This document shows, in pieces, positions 8,953 through 19,067 of a stretch of DNA of 20,673 nt. Location of the stretch: positions 1 to 20,673 of the forward strand of contig LRSR01013497.1 of the NCBI GenBank assembly GCA_001579985.1. Reading direction: 5' to 3'. The position numbers were made by a program, and so were the translations under genes. Source of the stretch: Hypsibius dujardini (Eukaryota; Tardigrada; Eutardigrada; Parachela; Hypsibiidae). The notes below the pieces were generated by a model. It worked only from the letters and a program-made list of their open reading frames with translations, searched no databases and was not told the origin of the DNA. Numbering within the stretch: the stretch's first letter is position 1; every line of letters begins with the position of its first letter.

Positions 8953-10293
8953 CCTTTGGCGTTGGCGTTGATAAGACTTACAAACTTTCCTGATAATATC
9001 GATAAAAACCAAGACTGTAGACGAAGTTCCGCCGGAAATGCCGGTCTGTCGGAGTGTCCGAATTAGATGACGGGAATAGTTAGCGGTATTTGGTGACCGA
9101 CAGAGTGAGTGAGTGGCTGTGGTCAGTCCTACTGTCCGTACACAGAGACAAGTGTCCGAGTTAGATGTCCAGTGCCGTAAACAGCCCGCCCACATTTTCG
9201 CTCGCTGACCAATCACGAGCGAACTGCAAGTAACCGTCGCGTATCCCGCCAGCTGCCACAGGCCCACAAGAGAGAAGAAAGGGAGAGAGATGCGTTGGCG
9301 TCTTCACAGCCACACAGTGGGGCGTTTATTTTCGCGCTTTCCTGAATTTCACTGTCTTCCGTTTCTACTCAAGGTCATTCATTTATTTTCCCTCACCATT
9401 TGTTGAATTTCGCCTGGACCGCCTCCTCCGAAATTCTGATTTCTTTCCTCCGAACACCGGAGAACTGCTTCGCATCTAATGGGTTGATGCGGGTGCTGTT
9501 TGAGCTGCTTTTGCGTCGCTCTCCGTTTCCTTTGTGTTGGGAGGAAAATCGAACACCGCGAAGGAAAAGTTTTCGACGGAGAAATCTCCCCTTTTCACGA
9601 GAGAAGACGTCTTGGCCACTTGAAATACATTGTCGGTGACCGTGTTCGCCCAATTTGTTTTCTTTCCCATAAGTGTTGACTTTTGGATGTCGGAACTGTG
9701 GCGAACCGCTTGAAGGTGAGTCATGGAGCTCCAGAAGAAAAGAAGGAAAGAAGAGTTGTCGTTCTCGGTTCTGATTCGTCGAACTTGCAAGATCATGTTC
9801 GAAGGTTTCCTCAGCGTTTTCGGCCTTTAACATTGACATATCTCTATTTGTTTGGATTTTTATGAAGGAAGGGCTAAAAAGACCTTGGATCAGTCAGCGT
9901 AGAGGAACAACAATTTCCCATCTCCTTGCAACTTTTTGCGGTTTTTTGTTACAGCATGTTTTCCGGGTTTGGTGAGGTTTCTTAATTTTTGTCATCGGAA
10001 ATCGTTCGACTCATTTATTGAGGAAAAAATTGTCAGACTGAAATAATTTTGTTTTGCGTAGGACTGTGAAAGAAACCTCTGTGTTACAATTTCTTTCCCT
10101 TAATTTGCTATTTTAATCAGCTAGGGATTGTTCTCCACAAGCGATCCAATCTTCATTGTTTGTTGAATTTGAGAGATATTTTGCTAGTGTTAGTTTCCAT
10201 ATTACGTACGTTTGACCACAAGAATTAGACGGATGGAGGTGCCGGAGGATTAATTGAGAACTGGCCCTCACACATTGCAGACTTCCCGGACCG
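8953..10293 (+). promoter_or_regulatory. Kinase 3' region, then promoter, 5' UTR exon and 5' UTR intron of the coiled-coil gene
   Basis: About 8953-9300 is GK5-like 3' flank. A plus-strand donor GTGAGT at 9716 and acceptor GCAG ending at 10280 define a likely 565-bp 5' UTR intron. If 9715 is spliced to 10281, the frame of the ATG at 10294 reads TGA AGA CTT CCC GGA CCG ATG. That puts an in-frame stop directly upstream and supports this start. Open frames on both strands at 9393-9865 have no recognisable homology and are not annotated. Confidence 0.5.
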
Positions 10294-13200
10294 ATGGCGA
10301 CCCAACAAGGTTCGCCGTTCCAGCTCTCCAGCTGCTTGGCCGCAGCGATAAACTGCAACTCCCGTGAGATCGCTCCGTTAAGTAACGCCATCGGAAAGTC
10401 CGTGGAATCGATTTCCGCCTGGCGTGATCGCCTGAAGAAGCAACTTGAAGAGAAGGTACGGACGCTGTTAATGCTAATCTGTTTGATCTGCATTCTGTTG
10501 CTTGGATTGCCACATGTATATAGACAATTCTATTGTTCCTTTTTGACCAGGATGCGCAACTCCTCGCTGGGAAGAGGACACTGGAAACCCTGTATGACAA
10601 GATTAGCCAGACGCATCAAGACACGGATGTCTTGCGTGCTCGGTTGGCGCGGGAAATCGTGAAGCGAGGAATGGCAATTGAAAAGTAGGTGTATTCCGGA
10701 GCACGACCAATATTTCCGTGTGTGGAATTTGTTGCGAGACCATTCAAATGTTATTTTCAGGTTTACTCACCTTCAGGCATCTGTGAAGGCCGCATCCGCT
10801 AATGCCGGGCGCCTGAAGGCCATCTCTGGGCAATGTAAGTGAGCATAATCATATTGCTAGATATCGTACTCTGCGTATCTTCTAACCAGATTCGAAATGG
10901 CATATGGGAGACAGGTATATAAACCGACCGCTGAACAGACAGACAGAGAGGTGGACAGACAGGCAGGCAGACAAATAGAAAGACAAACAGTTAGACAAAG
11001 AAACTAGGGTATAGGACGAAATGTTCTATCGTAGACGCCAAAGACCAGAAAGCCCGTGCCGATGCCAGAGCGGGTCTTGTGGAGGAGATTCAGGTTTGCG
11101 ACAAACCCCATTTCCCTGGGACTGATTGTATGGCGTATATTTCTGTATTTGACAATCCGGCCCACTCGCCTATCCAGGCTACGCTCAAGGTTGCGGAGGA
11201 ATTCAGAGCCAATCAGGGCACCTTGAAGAAGGAACTAATGGAGAAAGGTAAACCATGATCTGCAAGCACGCGGATCTATCATGCACGAATCATTTGAAAA
11301 CTACTTTTTTTCCTTATTCGCTAGTTGCCGCTGCGGAACGAAAAGAAGCTCTCGCGGACCGACAGCACGCCAGCCTGTTTAGCGAAGTTCGTGACACTGT
11401 TTTGCTTACGAAAGATCGGCGAAGCACGCCTCACAGTAAACATGCATTTGATTTCCAATAGAAGCAAGTAGTCGAGGACCGGCTGAAGGAGAAGGCGGCC
11501 GCTTCCAGCTTGGCGCAAGAAAGGCTGAGTTTTTTGGACGCCCAACTGCAAGAGCAACGCACGGAAATGGGTGAGGACCACAAATTTTCTTCGGCCTGCT
11601 CCCCATTGTTACTTCGAACTGTCGGTGATCCGTTTCCGCTGAAATCTAATTTGAGTTTTAGCCACTCTTCTGCAACGAAAGAGCGTCTGCATCGCGTCGA
11701 CGGACGCGGTCGAACAGACCATCGCGAAGATTATTGAAGAGGAAGCTGCTTTAGAGGTCAGCGATTCTTCTGGCTTTAATGATTAGGATGTCTTTTCGGG
11801 CTGGGCGACAGTTGGAGAAAGCGTTTTTATCTTATAATTTGTAGCGAGAGTCGATGGAGTATGGCATCACCATGGCTCAGCTTGAGTCCGGCATCAGTGA
11901 TGGCCTCCGTCAGATTGCGGACGTTCGCGCAGCTGACCAGCAGTGTCGTCAGCAGACTCATGCGGAGTTGGAGGCCGCAAAGAAATGTGACGCCGAAGTG
12001 GAGGAGTCGTTGCAGCTGCTGGAAACTCAGTGGGAACTCAGATTTTGTGTCCTTCACTTCTCCTCAATATCATTGCTTGTGACCTTGCACTGAACTCTTC
12101 CATTTTTAGATTGCCAATCTTAACCCATGAAAAGGTTGGTAAACGTTAATTTTTTGCAAGCGTGTATCCGTGAAGCAAGACTTACGGATGACTGACTTCA
12201 GGAAAATGACATCGAAGCCCTTGCCGCACTGAAAGCTGACGAGATGGTTCTTACGGACACTATCTCGGAGGCGGATTTACGCATCGAAGTATGTTCCAAC
12301 CACGGTTCCCACTTCGGGGTAAGCGAGGCGGAACGATTGGAGGTTGTTTTGAATTTATTGCAGAGTGCCGAGGAAGTGAGAACCAAAGTCAGTCAAGCCA
12401 TCCGCTTTCAGCAAGATCGGTAAGTGCGTTTTATTGGAATTGCCGTATTGGAACTGTTTATCGATTGCTGTTCTAAAAGTTTGTTTATTTCCCTACTTGG
12501 CTGTCTGTCTATCTGTATGTGTTTGTCTGTGTGTTTGTTTGTCTTTCTGCTTTGTTCGTGTTGTATGAGACGTTCCCCTCTTAACCCTCAGTAAGAGCCA
12601 GCGCCACAGGAAAATCTCACTTGAATGTGCTAACGACGGACTGTGACGTTGCAGACTGGCGGAGGAACTCCGGGAGGAAGAATTGGCCGAGAACCGTCGG
12701 CGTGCCGAGGTAACAGAACACTACTTTGCGGCTGCCAGTCTTCATTTTGAACTCGAAGAACAGAATCTTGCTTTGAGTTTCAGAAGGAAGCTGCGGAATT
12801 CAAAGCTATTGAAGCAGCAAAGGTGGCGGAATCACTGCGCAAAGCGGCTGAGGAAGCAGCTCGACAGAAAGCGGCTGAGGAAGCAGGTCGACAGAAAGCG
12901 GCTGAGGAAGCAGCTCGGCAGAAAGCGGCTGAGGAAGCAGTTCGGCAGAAAGCGGCTGATGAAGAAGAAGCTCGGCAGAAAGTGGCTGAAGAAGAAGCTC
13001 GGCAGAAAACGGCTGAAGAAGAAGCTCGACAGAAAGCGGAGGAAGAGGAAGCGCTGAAGAAAGCGGCTGAGGAGGAGGCACGAAAGAAAGCGGCCGAGGA
13101 GGAGGCACGAAAGAAAGCGGCTGAGGTGGAAGCCCTGCGAAAATTAGCGGAGCAAGCTGCACGGAAGAAAGCAGAAGAGGAGGAAGCTCGGGCGGCAGCT

Positions 13201-15523
13201 GTAGCGGAGGGAGTCCTGCGACGAGCTGCGGAGATGGAGGCTCTGAAGAAAGCAGCCGAAGAATCGGTGGCGGCTCGAATGAAAGCTGAGAAGGAAGCAG
13301 CGCGTAAAGAAGCTGCTGAAGAGGAGGCTCGGTTGAAAGCTGCGGAACAGGAGGCTTTGAGGAAAGCTGCGGAGGAAGAGAAAGCTTTAAAGAAGGTCAG
13401 CAATAACTAACTGTGAAAAGCAGCTGGCAAGATGTCATAAAAATTTGAGTTATGAATGTTTTTTCTGTAGAAGAAGGCTCTTGAAGAGCAGGAACGGAAG
13501 AAGGCCGTGGCCGCTGAAAAGGCACGTCTCGCCGCAGAACGGAAAGAACAGGAGGTAAAAAGCATTCCCGACATGTGTTTTTTTATTACGCCTTTATTGA
13601 ACCTTGTGTTATTGACAGCTGGAGAAAGAGCGACGAGAGGAGGAAGAGCGAATTGCGCTCGCGGAACAAGAGGAGCGCGAGGAACGGCTGCGGCGGGAGG
13701 AGGAAGAGGAGCGTCGGGCTATCGAACGTGCTCGAGTATAATGCTCCATGGCAGCATGTTGCGAACTTACAATGTATGTATCTTGTTTTTGTTTTTAATT
13801 CACTTTCTCTTACCCTTAGAAGGCTTCTGCGGCTCAAAAGAAGGCCGTCGAAGATGCGGCAGCGAAGAAACGCGCTGAGGCTAAGGAACGTGCAGCTGCC
13901 GCAGAGGTGAGTTTCAACACTGGAAAAAGTACATGCACGTACAACATACTTGTTCTGTTACTTACTTTTATTTCGCACACTTACCAGAAAAAGGCGGCCG
14001 AAGCTCGTATGAAAGCGGAAGACGATGCGTCTCAGGAACGATCCGTCGTACGAAATTCGGCCAAACTCTTGGAATAGTGATGTCATAATACTTCCTAGCA
14101 ATTGACAGGTAATTCTTCGCTTTTCTACTTATAGCGAAAGGCCAAAGAAGCTGCTGCAGCTTTGGAGAAAAAGAAGGAGAAGACAGAAGCTCAAAAGCGT
14201 TTAGAGGTACGAAACAAACAGCATGAGCTCGCGATTAGACTTCAGCGTGTCAATGGTCTCTTGTGATTCAGAAGCAGCAGGCAGATGCCATGGCGGAGCG
14301 GGTAGGCGTAGATTTAAATTACATAATAATACGTGAAACGTTGGGTGTCGCAGGAAATAGTTTTGTATTTTACAGAAGGCCGCTGAAGCTCGAAAGAAAG
14401 CCTCTGTCGCTGCGAAAACTGTTGATGTCTTGGATGTAAGTTGTCATGTGGGTTCTAATAGGTTTGCACACTTCCAAAATATAGAACCAAAATGGACAAC
14501 TTGAACACATACAGGCAGGTAATCAGCCAGATGAGCAAACAGGTGGATGGGCAAACAGGCAGATGGCAATCAGGCAGGCAGGAAATCAGTCAGGTATCCG
14601 GGATGACGGACAGAGATGTGGAATTGGCAGGCTGGCCGACAAATAGATAAATAGACATATACAGACAGACGCATAGACAGGATGGGTATACAGACAGACA
14701 GAAAGACAGACCGATCCACAGATAGACAGGCATATAGATAACTAGACAGAATTTGTCTGCAAACAGACAGACAGGTTGCATGGCATTCTCGTACATTAGA
14801 CTTCACCGTAATGGAGCCGAACCTGACGAATATTTTTTTGACATTGCAGCGGAGCAAAGCCAGTTCGGCTGCTCCTAAGCCAGTGCCCGCCAAACTTGCC
14901 CCTCTGAAGGATGCCACGCCGAAGCCGAAGCCCATTGCTGCGGAACCGATGCTTGGCCCATCCGCCTACAAGCGCCCCAACACCCAACCCGACCCCAACG
15001 CCAAGCGCCCCAACCTGGGAACGCGTGGCCGTGGCATGTTGACCACACTGGAGGAGAGCCGCTCCGGCAGCTCCATGTCTGACTCTGTAAGTCTGCCTTA
15101 CGTGAGTCATTCCGACTCAGGTCTTCCGCCCAGCACGTCTCCCAAATCGCTTTCTCACCTGCGTCTTCCCATTGCAAATTTTTTATCGTTTTAGTCGATG
15201 GATTCCAACTTCAGCGTCCACGTGCCGATGCAAGTCAAGCCGGAGGACAAGCCCAAGTTCCCGAAGAACTTCGGGGTAAGATCTCATCAACGGTCGCTCG
15301 CGATTTCCTCCTGTGGGATGATACTTTTGCTTGCTCATGGTTTGACATGTGTGTTTCGCCTTGCGATTGCAGCGTCTGGTCCTCAGCCCTCCGGACGATG
15401 AAAAGAGCGTCGTGGGATGTAAGTTGTTTTCATTTCTGAATCCTGCTTTTACATGCGCACAGCATAACGCTCTTCAATCTATGTGTTCCTTCCCACAAAG
15501 GTATGACTCTGGACGACTACTGA
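10294..15523 (+). CDS. Large coiled-coil / charged-helix protein with 9-residue repeats, family not recognised
   Basis: The 25 coding exons total 2682 nt (893 residues): 10294-10455, 10551-10684, 10761-10834, 11035-11093, 11178-11247, 11325-11386, 11462-11570, 11662-11756, 11845-12029, 12110-12134, 12202-12288, 12364-12419, 12655-12709, 12784-13395, 13471-13554, 13619-13735, 13820-13906, 13988-14047, 14135-14206, 14272-14301, 14376-14435, 14850-15086, 15195-15275, 15373-15418 and 15501-15523. Residues 1 to about 390 are ordinary coiled coil rich in Ala, Glu, Gln and Lys. Exon 12784-13395 carries about 13 repeats of a KAAEEAARQ-like 9-mer, followed by more E/R/K-rich helix to exon 14376-14435. 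The last about 120 residues are a Pro/Lys/Ser-rich basic tail (KPVPAKLAPLKDATPKPKP, RPNLGTRGRGMLTTLEESRS) ending CMTLDDY. No signal peptide or membrane segment is seen. A cytoskeletal or nuclear scaffold is plausible but unproven. Exons 12110-12134 and the 14047 donor are the least certain. Confidence 0.8.
10931..10997. repeat. GACA/CAGA repeat in a coiled-coil gene intron
   Basis: An imperfect array of CAGACAGA, GGCAGGCA and AGACAAAC units lies in intron 10835-11034. Confidence 0.7.
12498..12552. repeat. CTGT/TTGT-rich repeat in a coiled-coil gene intron
   Basis: CTGTCTGTCTATCTGTATGT-type units lie in intron 12420-12654. They have the orientation opposite to the 10931 array within the same gene. 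Confidence 0.65.
12823..13194 (+). repeat. 27-bp coding tandem repeat (9-residue K-A-A-E-E-x-A-R-Q unit)
   Basis: Consecutive units read KAAEEAARQ, KAAEEAGRQ, KAAEEAARQ, KAAEEAVRQ, then one 10-residue unit KAADEEEARQ, then KVAEEEARQ, KTAEEEARQ, KAEEEEALK, KAAEEEARK and further diverged copies. At DNA level the unit is about GCGGCTGAGGAAGCAGCTCG plus CAGAAA. The reverse strand is open across the block only because of composition. Confidence 0.88.
14515..14775. repeat. CAGG/CAGA degenerate tetranucleotide region in the intron before the basic tail
   Basis: Intron 14436-14849 is largely CAGGCAGGTAATCAG-like and then GACAGACAGATAGACA-like sequence. It is more degenerate than the other arrays. 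No coding is supported. Confidence 0.65.
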
Positions 15524-15767
15524 CCCGTCCGCAAAGCTCGTGAGAAGAAAACGACGCTGTTGCATCAGTGAATCAAACCTTATCGGTGCGGATTGGATTG
15601 TTCTTTTTTTACTTCGGGAACTAAGTCCAAAAATGTTCCTCTAATATTACTATAATTTCCCTGTGACGCTAGTTTTCGAAGCTGACCATTCTCCCACATT
15701 TGGTGTGCCGCGTTTCTCCTTACATGTTTCTCTTGTACTAACAAAATGTTATTCTTCCTAACAAAAA
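15524..15767. other. Convergent 3' flanks of the coiled-coil and secreted-protein genes
   Basis: This 244-bp AT-rich spacer separates the TGA at 15521-15523 (+) from the TAG at 15768-15770 (-). I see no clear AATAAA on either strand. Confidence 0.6.
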
Positions 15768-16707
15768 CTATCCGGCTGAAGTATTGGTATTTGTACTAAG
15801 TGGAACAACCCTTGCCGTGGTCAGCCCTGAGGACGACGTCGTGTTCCGAGTCTGAGCCGTGTTTGTAGTGGCTCCACTCGCATTCGTCACGTTTAACGGA
15901 ACAGGTCGGATCGTGGAGGTGGGAACAACAAGTGGAACGGTAACGTTTGGACCTCCGGGCGTTAACGTGACGTTCCCGAAAGCGCGCTGGAGCCCGTTCT
16001 CCGTGACAGCTGGGGAACTCCCGCCCCCGCTTGGCGTGTCGTAATCCTCCGTTATTTGCGGGTTAGTGGGTGTTCCATTCTCCGAGTTTAAGCTTCCGTT
16101 TTGTGGTGCGGTAGTGGGAAGTTCATTTTGGATGTTCGGTGTGGCAGTTCCCTGACTGTTTGAATTCTGGTTGCCACTGTTGAACGGCGCTGGTGTTCCT
16201 TGGTTGTTCGAATTTTGATTTCCATTATTGAACGGTTGTCCTGTTCCTTGGTTAGTCACGTCTTGGTTCCCATTATTAAACGGAACCGGACTGACTGCGC
16301 CGTTGTTGTCCGCTCCCTGGAGATCGTTCCCACCATTCGTCTCTTCTCCAGTGTTATTGTTGTTGTTATTGCTACTCTGACCGGCCGATGACGAGTTGAA
16401 ATTTGGTGGTGCCGGATCAGATCCATTCGTTGGCCGAACAACTATTGGCTCCTCCGTCGTTCCGGTAACTGGTTCTTCAAAACCATCTGTCACCAGACCG
16501 GATTGACTCGTTGAGTTGAGCCCGTTGCCTTCGTTGGGTTCGCCACCACAGTACTCAGACGCCATGGTTTCGATGCAATTGGGGGAAAACAAACGAAGGT
16601 TCTCGCCTTGCACAAAAGGATGGCGGAAACTGAAATTGAATTAGATTTCGTTAGGGGCCAAAGTTCGATAGGAATCGAAATACAGACAGACAGACACAGA
16701 CAGACAC

Positions 16708-16742
<35 letters not shown>

Positions 16743-17461
16743 CACACAAAAAAGACACACACACAGACGGACACACGACAGACAGACAAATAGGCAGATA
16801 CACAGATAGACAGACTGACTGTCAAAACAGACATACGGCTTTAAAACAGGTTTCTTAGAGCTAAATTTAAGTTACGCTTAGTCACCTAACGGAATTCAGA
16901 TTATTTGCATAGCTAGCATTACTCACTTCAGACAGCAATAGTAGTCATTTAGCCGGCTGATGAATCCTTCATCTTTGCAGTACATAGCGTTGAGGGCGTA
17001 GAAAATCGCTGCAGGTTTTCGGATTTCTTCAACGGTTGGCCTATAAATCGAATCAGTCCCAGTTTTGAAATAAAGAAGTTCTTAGGAACTTGTTTCTGAA
17101 CGTACAAGGTTTTGCAGGCGTAGCTTCCATAAGAAAGCGGAGGATCTTGGCCCGGCAAGGTGGTTCCGAGGTCGGATGCTAAGCAAGACTCTCGTTGGAT
17201 GCGGCAGTGTTGCATGCACTGTGTTTTTAGCTCACGACAGGTGATGTCAGTTCGTTCGGTGGTGATGGAGCGGGAAGTGCCGAAGGGCAACAAAAGGTCC
17301 ATCAAGTCCGTTGTGTCGTTGCTGGTTAGGGTTGCAATGTAGCACTCGCACCTGTATACATCATTCTTAACAAACTCGAAGCTAGACATAGAGAATGGAC
17401 ATAGAGGAAGAACAGTCACCACACAAGTTGGTACATCAGGCAGGCAGTCAGGCAGACAGGC

Positions 17462-17506
<45 letters not shown>

Positions 17507-17980
17507 AAACAGTACAACACCTCACCGCGCATTATTTGGCTTGCTGAAGTCCACAAATTGCGGGCCTGCCGGAAGGTTTTTACTGTTGAAGTTATTTATT
17601 CCAGGAGGAACCTGACCCGACCCTGATCGAGGAAAATGAACTGGGGCTTCACTCAGATTTAGGGGGCCATACGATTCCAACGACACCGGACGTTGCTGTT
17701 GGGATGCTGCCGCCTGACCTGAATTTCCCACCGGATATTTCATATCTTGCGAATTAATAACCGGTCCTTGTTGGTTGTAGTTGTTATTAAACGACTGCTG
17801 CTGCTGAGAGACCGGCGGCTGTGGGAAGGAACCGCTGGGCCCACCGCCTCCGATTTGGGTGGCCAGTAACGCCCTGCCGTAACTTCCGCCGGGATTGGAT
17901 CCTTGCGCCGGTAATTGCTGCTGGCTTGCGACGAATTGTACCGCCATGGAGACAAGAATCCCAAATTTAATTAAAATCAT
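15768..17980 (-). CDS. Predicted secreted protein with a 12-cysteine core and Asn/Gln/Thr-rich tail, family not recognised
   Basis: Exons in transcription order: 17980-17526, 17351-17106, 17040-16927 and 16629-15768 (TAG). Phases close to give 558 residues. The N-terminus MILIKFGILVSMAVQFVAS looks like a signal peptide. Residues 20-150 are Gln/Ser/Pro/Gly-rich and cysteine-free. Residues 153-299 hold twelve cysteines spaced C-x1-C-x34-C-x6-C-x3-C-x6-C-x22-C-x23-C-x13-CC-x19-C-x8-C, including TCRELKTQCMQHCRIQRESC and YYCC. The tail is rich in Asn, Gly, Thr and Pro with several N-x-S/T sequons and three copies of a PFNNGNQNSNNQGT-like unit. An extracellular matrix, cuticle or mucin-like role is only a guess. 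A 5' UTR acceptor (ACAG, exon from 18006) suggests a further non-coding exon. No in-frame stop precedes the ATG in that exon, so the start rests on the signal peptide. Confidence 0.75.
16150..16228 (-). repeat. Coding repeat of PFNNGNQ-x-x-x-x-QGT units in the secreted protein
   Basis: Consecutive units PFNNGNQDVTNQGTG, then QPFNNGNQNSNNQGT, then APFNSGNQNSNSQGT lie within about 16150-16300 on the minus strand. The 16-17 residue periodicity is also visible in DNA as recurring TGGTTCCCATTATT/TTGATTTCCATTATT. The coordinates given mark the centre of the block only. Confidence 0.6.
16681..16820. repeat. CAGA/CACA array in an intron of the secreted-protein gene
   Basis: Near-perfect CAGACAGA units, about 60 bp, are followed by ACACAC-rich and CAGATA-rich sequence. 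All of it lies inside intron 16630-16926. The open frames through it are artefacts of the repeat. Confidence 0.85.
17438..17513. repeat. CAGG to CAGA array in intron 1 of the secreted-protein gene
   Basis: CAGGCAGG units grade into about eleven perfect GACA units. They lie in intron 17352-17525, directly beside the donor of exon 1 (about 8 bp away). Confidence 0.85.
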
Positions 17981-18607
17981 TTCAAATATAATGCAAAAGA
18001 AGGTTCCTGTAAAGACAAAATTTATAAAAGATGGTTAAAAATCTACTTCCGGTTCGAATAGAGGAGAAATATGACAGTGAGCGACTCATGTGAGCAGTAA
18101 AAATGAGACACTCCGTTTTGGGCCCTTGGCACGATATAGAGAAGACCTTTTGCCCTGTTTAGAGACTTCAAGTGCACACGATATGATATGGCAAAGTGAA
18201 GAGCACGTACACCTCTTGTGGATGAAGTGAAAAGTGAAACAAAGCAATTTTCCATTTTTTTTCACTTAGTTCGGTAAAGGTGAGCCACACTGTGTGTGTG
18301 TGTGTGTGAACGCGCCATTACGTCAACGCATCATATATTTCCATATTTTCGGTGTGTGGCCTCTCGCCAATCAACACTCATGTTGCATATACGTGAACTC
18401 GAGGACTCACTCATCTAATTTACCGAAGCGTAATTGTGGATAGAAATTTCCAATTTAAAATTACGTTAATTAAACACCGCGTAACAGGAGCTTGGGCAAG
18501 CGCACTCGGTCGACGAGCGTTTCCTTTAGAGGTCCACAACAGCGTACACTAGGAAGGCACAAGCCAAGAATTGCTGAAGACTACGAACCCCGAAGCAGGC
18601 CCGCTGG

Positions 18608-18643
<36 letters not shown>

Positions 18644-18647
18644 CAAG

Positions 18648-18691
<44 letters not shown>

Positions 18692-19067
18692 CATGCAGGA
18701 AAGTAAGCAGGTGAACAGGCAGACAGATAAACAGACAATTATACAGGCAAACAAAAAGACAGAAAGGGACGGACAATGGCCGGAGAGTGTCAGAACCTTC
18801 AGAAATGTCTCATGAAAACGTAACGAAGAATAAGGACCGAATCTTTTTGGGATTAAAAAAACCGATTGTCCAGTCTAGACTGCCGTAAAAACTTCAACCA
18901 AGAGATAGATTTGTCATTTTTGGTAAAAAGATAAAAAACAGTGCTCGTCATGTGTCTGTGTGTCAAATTCAACGGTCAACCAGTGTCATCATAAAAACCG
19001 CAAGTCCGGACCTCTTTAGAAGAGGCCGTAGTAGAAAAAATGCGACAAAAGAGATGCCGACAAAGTG
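17981..19067. other. Spacer between LDB 3' end and secreted-protein 5' end
   Basis: It holds the 5' UTR exon end of the secreted-protein gene (to 18006), a short (GT)n run at about 18291-18308, the GGCA array at 18605-18693, and AT-rich sequence that must include the LDB 3' UTR. The 70-residue minus frame at 18043-18255 has no supporting feature. No gene is called. Confidence 0.55.
18605..18693. repeat. GGCA tetranucleotide array, about 22 units
   Basis: The GGCA run is near-perfect with one AGCA-type interruption near 18645. It is followed by degenerate CAGG/CAGA units to about 18755. It lies between genes. Confidence 0.9.

Noticed and set aside
9393-9865. Overlapping open frames on both strands (148, 106, 79 and 60 residues), with AATAAA on the minus strand near 9380
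   Set aside because: No frame has recognisable domains. The plus-strand GTGAGT at 9716 fits a non-coding 5' exon of the coiled-coil gene better. A small minus-strand transcript is not excluded.
12780-13403. 207-residue minus-strand open frame opposite the repeat exon, Ala/Ser/Phe-rich
   Set aside because: It is the mirror of the GAA/GCT/AAA-rich 27-bp repeats, has no splice logic or homology, and the plus strand reads through in phase with neighbouring exons.
16490-16834. Cys/Val/Ser-rich frame (CLSVCLSVC-like) resembling a cysteine-rich peptide
   Set aside because: This is translation of a GACA/CTGT microsatellite. The same happens at 14570-14935, 16949-17503 (first part) and 18526-18776.
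18043-18255. 70-residue minus frame upstream of the secreted-protein gene
   Set aside because: It has no homology or splice support and lies in AT-rich spacer.
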